Shown: positions 61,316 through 64,000 of the stretch, in pieces
Position numbering within the stretch: position 1 is the stretch's first letter
Layout: each line of letters starts with the position of its first letter
Assembly: GCF_050436995.1 (NCBI RefSeq)
Contig: NC_134747.1
Span: forward strand, 13,957,501-14,021,500
Source: Anticarsia gemmatalis
Lineage: Eukaryota; Arthropoda; Insecta; Lepidoptera; Erebidae
Direction: 5' to 3'
DNA: 64,000 nucleotides
Made by a program: the position numbers and the translations under genes
The notes under the pieces: model-generated
The model's database searches: none
Seen by the model: the letters and a program-made list of their open reading frames with translations, nothing else
Told to the model about the DNA's origin: nothing

Positions 61316-63536
61316 ATGACGGTGTTAACGAAGCCGAGCCTTACGGTGAAGAAAGTGCCGCTGATTGATGAAAATCGATGCGAAGAAGTAAGTATTGATA
61401 AAATAATTTAAAATATTAATTTACAGGTGTACCAGCCCTTGCCCGGTGTAATTATTTATTGATCGGGGATGCAGTTCTTTTGTTTTCAAATATGTGTGAT
61501 TAACTGTGATTTTTAGCGATGCAGTATGTTTTATGGGCACTGAAAACTCTATTTCCGTCATTTATAATGTAACATATCAACCGCCCAATAGAATAGTTTT
61601 CATGTCGTAACAGTTATGTAGGTACGTATCTGCAACTTCATCTTGAATGCAGGTATTGATTTTCTCTATTTAGGCCAATATGGAGTGAACCGCTGCGCTA
61701 CTCGGTTTAAAATAAAACGCTTCGTATTGAAATATTAATGCGAATAGTATATTTTCATGGCGGACTTGCTAGTCGTTGTAATATAGCCGCTCGGAGGAAG
61801 GTAAGCAATGGCTATTCTAACATTATCTGGTCTTTTTCGATTTCTAAAGTGTTTGTTGGAATGTGGGCGTGCGTTTAGAAATCTTTTTTCTGTTCCTATC
61901 TGTTAGTGCTATTGTTTGTTTCCTTCGAACAATTCCAGAAACATTTACGCGATTACGTGAAAAAATATTCAAAAAGAAATTATTGCTCCCTTTGATAGAG
62001 TGTTAGACAACCATCTATCAAGGAAATACTTTGATAGGTACTTAGCTAAATTCTTGAGATTAGATGCAAAGTGCGCACTTAATTCAAAAGCGCACTTCTC
62101 AAAATAATATTTTGAAGTAAAATACATAAGTGCTGAAGACAAATGACGAGATGGCCGAAACAGTATTGCGCATAAAGCGATAGAATAGCAGAATATCGCA
62201 TTTTAAATAAACATTTCTCATTTTAACTGGATAGGCTTCAAATATGGGTATTTACGCAGCTAGGACTTGCGTTAATATTGTTTCACCATTGAGTGTGATG
62301 AAAATGGACAAAATATGGCGCTGAAATGGAATTATTTTCGTTTTGACGCAGCGTGATTATAATCCAAAGGTAGCATTTGCACCTGCGTTTTGCGGTGGTA
62401 CAATTTCATGGTCCTATCTTTCCATTTTCCAAGAGAGTTTTGGTACAGCAATTTATTTCAATATATTCATGATACCATTGTTTGTTTTTGAAAGGGAATT
62501 TTTGCTACTTTAAAATGCTCTATCGATCGCCATTTGGCACAGAATTGTACAGCAACCAACAATTGAACAATTTATTGGATGTTTTTTGTACAAATCACGC
62601 AAATAAACCTGAATTCTGTTCCGTTTTTTTCAAATACTTAAGATATTATTATCTCAGAAAAGTTAGTAAGTGATAAACATATTTTTATTTATCTTTCCCA
62701 AGAGAAGCAAATATTAGTTCTTAGCTGAAATGAATTGTTCTATTACCATTTGTACAGTCAGAAAAGAGCAGTTCTCTAAATAGAAAACTACAAAAGTCGA
62801 AAAAATGGTTAGAGAAAAGGTCGTTGAACCTCTGATTCAAGCACTTAATGCTTGCAACGAAATTACTAAATTATGTTATGTGATGCACAAGTTCCTAAAC
62901 ACAGGAAAACCAAACTTTGAAAATAAATTAAATAAATTATAATTACAACATTGTGAGTAATGATTATTAATTTTGTACTCATTATTTTTGAAAGAACATT
63001 TTATTTATGGTTACTAATGTTAGTAAATACCTACGAATGACTTTACAAAGTAATGTGTGTAACGGTGAAGGAACAAATTTTAGGCATGCAAGGATTCATC
63101 ACGTTGATGAATCCTTGCATGCCTAAAATTTGTTAAATACGTTTATTGAGGGCATGCAAAGTCCCCAACCCGCACTTCGGTAGCGTGGTCGACTCAAGGC
63201 CTAATCCCTCCCTCGTTTGGCAGGAGACCCTAGCCCTGCAGTGGGACAGTAATGTGTTAATAAATAACAAAAAAAGCTCATTCCTTCGTAACTTTTCGTA
63301 ACTTTAACATCGAATATACTCATAATCCTCTAATTTCCCAGGAAGTGATCGACATCCACGCGACGGCATGGGCGCAGAGCAAGCGGTACCGGGGCGCGAT
63401 CCTGTGCATGGGGGTGATTGCCAGCCTGCTGCTCCTCATGGGGGTCATCACGGCCCTGCAGATCTACGAGCAGGTCATGAATGATGTGCAGCGGCTCAAC
63501 CGGTACCAGGGATTCTGTTCCATCCCTCTGTCCCGG
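61316..63536 (+). CDS. Type II membrane protein, probably ITM2/BRICHOS family, 5' part
   Basis: Two exons (61316-61387 and 63342-63536) encode 89 residues, and the gene runs past the window end. The start 'MTVLTKPSLTVKK' has an ATG with a good context. After a cytosolic stretch of about 40 residues there is one membrane segment (about 43-65, 'LCMGVIASLLLLMGVITAL') preceded by basic 'SKRYRG', which predicts a type II topology. The sequence then reads 'RLNRYQGFCSIPLSR' up to a GTATGT donor. Size, topology and the Arg/Tyr/Cys block after the membrane segment fit ITM2-family proteins, whose BRICHOS domain would lie in later exons. The family call is an inference; the exon structure is well supported. 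Confidence 0.6.
63056..63262 (+). repeat. tRNA-derived SINE-like repeat with internal palindrome
   Basis: It starts 'gtgtaacggtgaaggaacaa'. It continues through 'gagggcatgcaaagtcccca' to 'ctgcagtgggacagtaatg'. Its 3' end is the family's common tail. The 5' part has been remodelled into a perfect inverted repeat at 63072-63134. Confidence 0.65.
63072..63134. repeat. Perfect 30-bp palindrome with 3-nt spacer
   Basis: Arms 63072-63101 (starting 'aacaaattttaggcatgcaa') and 63105-63134 are exact reverse complements over all 30 bases, separated by 'cgt'. Confidence 0.95.
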
Positions 63537-63631
63537 GTATGTAATATTTGATTGTATTTTAGGTTAGATTTTGCAGGAAAGGAGGCGATGCCAGACGACA
63601 ACATGATATCGACAGTTTTTTTTTAATATTA

Positions 63632-63770
63632 GCTACAGCCAGCGGCTCCGTTAATTTTCTTTTTAGGGAAATAGTAGCCTACGTCTTACATAGTGATATC
63701 ATCTATCAAGTTACTATGTTTTATCCAATTTAGGTAATCGAATCAGCTGTTTCGGCGTGAAGAAGAAATA
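63632..63770 (-). repeat. Retroelement end fragment
   Basis: It contains 'attagctacagccagcggct' and 'agggaaatagtagcctacg', resembling the internal order of the element at 38167-38587 in the same orientation. It lies in an intron of the membrane-protein gene. Confidence 0.45.
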
Positions 63771-63805
63771 AGTTGTGACTAACATATCGCTCCTTCAATG
63801 CAAAA

Positions 63806-64000
63806 GGGCCACAACTCAAAAAAAAATGAAAATCGTTTTATTGCAAAAATGACACCTGAACCGACTATATTTTATAGTAAAAAAAAAACCCCCATCATTT
63901 TTGCTTATTTTATGGCTGCACTGACTTACTGCCCTTTTTGCATTAGCTCACTTTGACAGGTAATGTCAGTGCAAAACAGCCACTTTGTGAGTTGCGCCCG
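63806..64000. repeat. Probable MITE at window edge
   Basis: The left end 'gggccacaactcaaa' and the right end 'tttgtgagttgcgccc' are imperfect inverses. An inner pair ('ggctgcactgac' and 'gtcagtgc...cagcc') nests inside them. The right boundary coincides with the end of the window. Confidence 0.4.

Larger units (their letters stand above)
61388..63341 (+). other. Intron 1 of the membrane-protein gene
   Basis: A 1.95-kb intron. Its 3' part carries the SINE copy at 63056-63262, which contains a long perfect palindrome. Confidence 0.75.

Overview
This is insect nuclear DNA, almost certainly from a moth or butterfly (Lepidoptera). The signs are AT-rich intergenic DNA, short GT-AG introns, and many dispersed repeats of lepidopteran type: tRNA-derived SINEs with the ending 'gtcccactgctgggcaaagg', and retroelement ends reading 'ctagctgacccgcgcaac' next to 'ttataatattagtata'. 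I see no bacterial, viral or CRISPR content.

Layout. 1-13375 holds no recognisable host exon. It is repeat-bearing upstream DNA with one inactive Tc1-like transposon at 4829-6384. 13376-22452 (+) carries eleven coding exons of Acsl, a long-chain acyl-CoA synthetase; its first coding exon was not found. 24582-29033 (-) is Spt5, the transcription elongation factor, in four exons and tail to tail with Acsl. 30275-46683 (+) is dock (NCK SH3/SH2 adaptor) in seven exons with a 9.9-kb first intron; it starts head to head with Spt5. 46684-53545 is AT-rich sequence that may include a long dock 3' UTR. 53546-54581 (+) is a small four-exon gene for a CFAP97-domain (axonemal) protein. 55123-60803 (-) is importin alpha-3/4 (Kap-alpha3) in six exons, with its poly(A) signal within 30 bp of that of the CFAP97 gene. 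61316-63536 (+) is the 5' part of a type II membrane protein gene, probably ITM2/BRICHOS family, which runs off the window. Its ATG lies 512 bp from the divergent importin ATG.

The genes do not form a pathway. They are unrelated conserved genes (lipid activation, transcription elongation, tyrosine-kinase signalling, axoneme, nuclear import, membrane protein) arranged in alternating convergent and divergent pairs. I rebuilt exon coordinates by hand from protein similarity and GT/AG sites, and reading frame is kept across every junction I give.

I found no convincing new multi-gene system. The most unusual observations are a perfect 30-bp palindrome inside a SINE copy, a Tc1-like transposase with an apparent spliceosomal intron, an RS-rich N-terminus on Spt5, and a GC-rich in-frame 29-codon extension after the importin stop codon.
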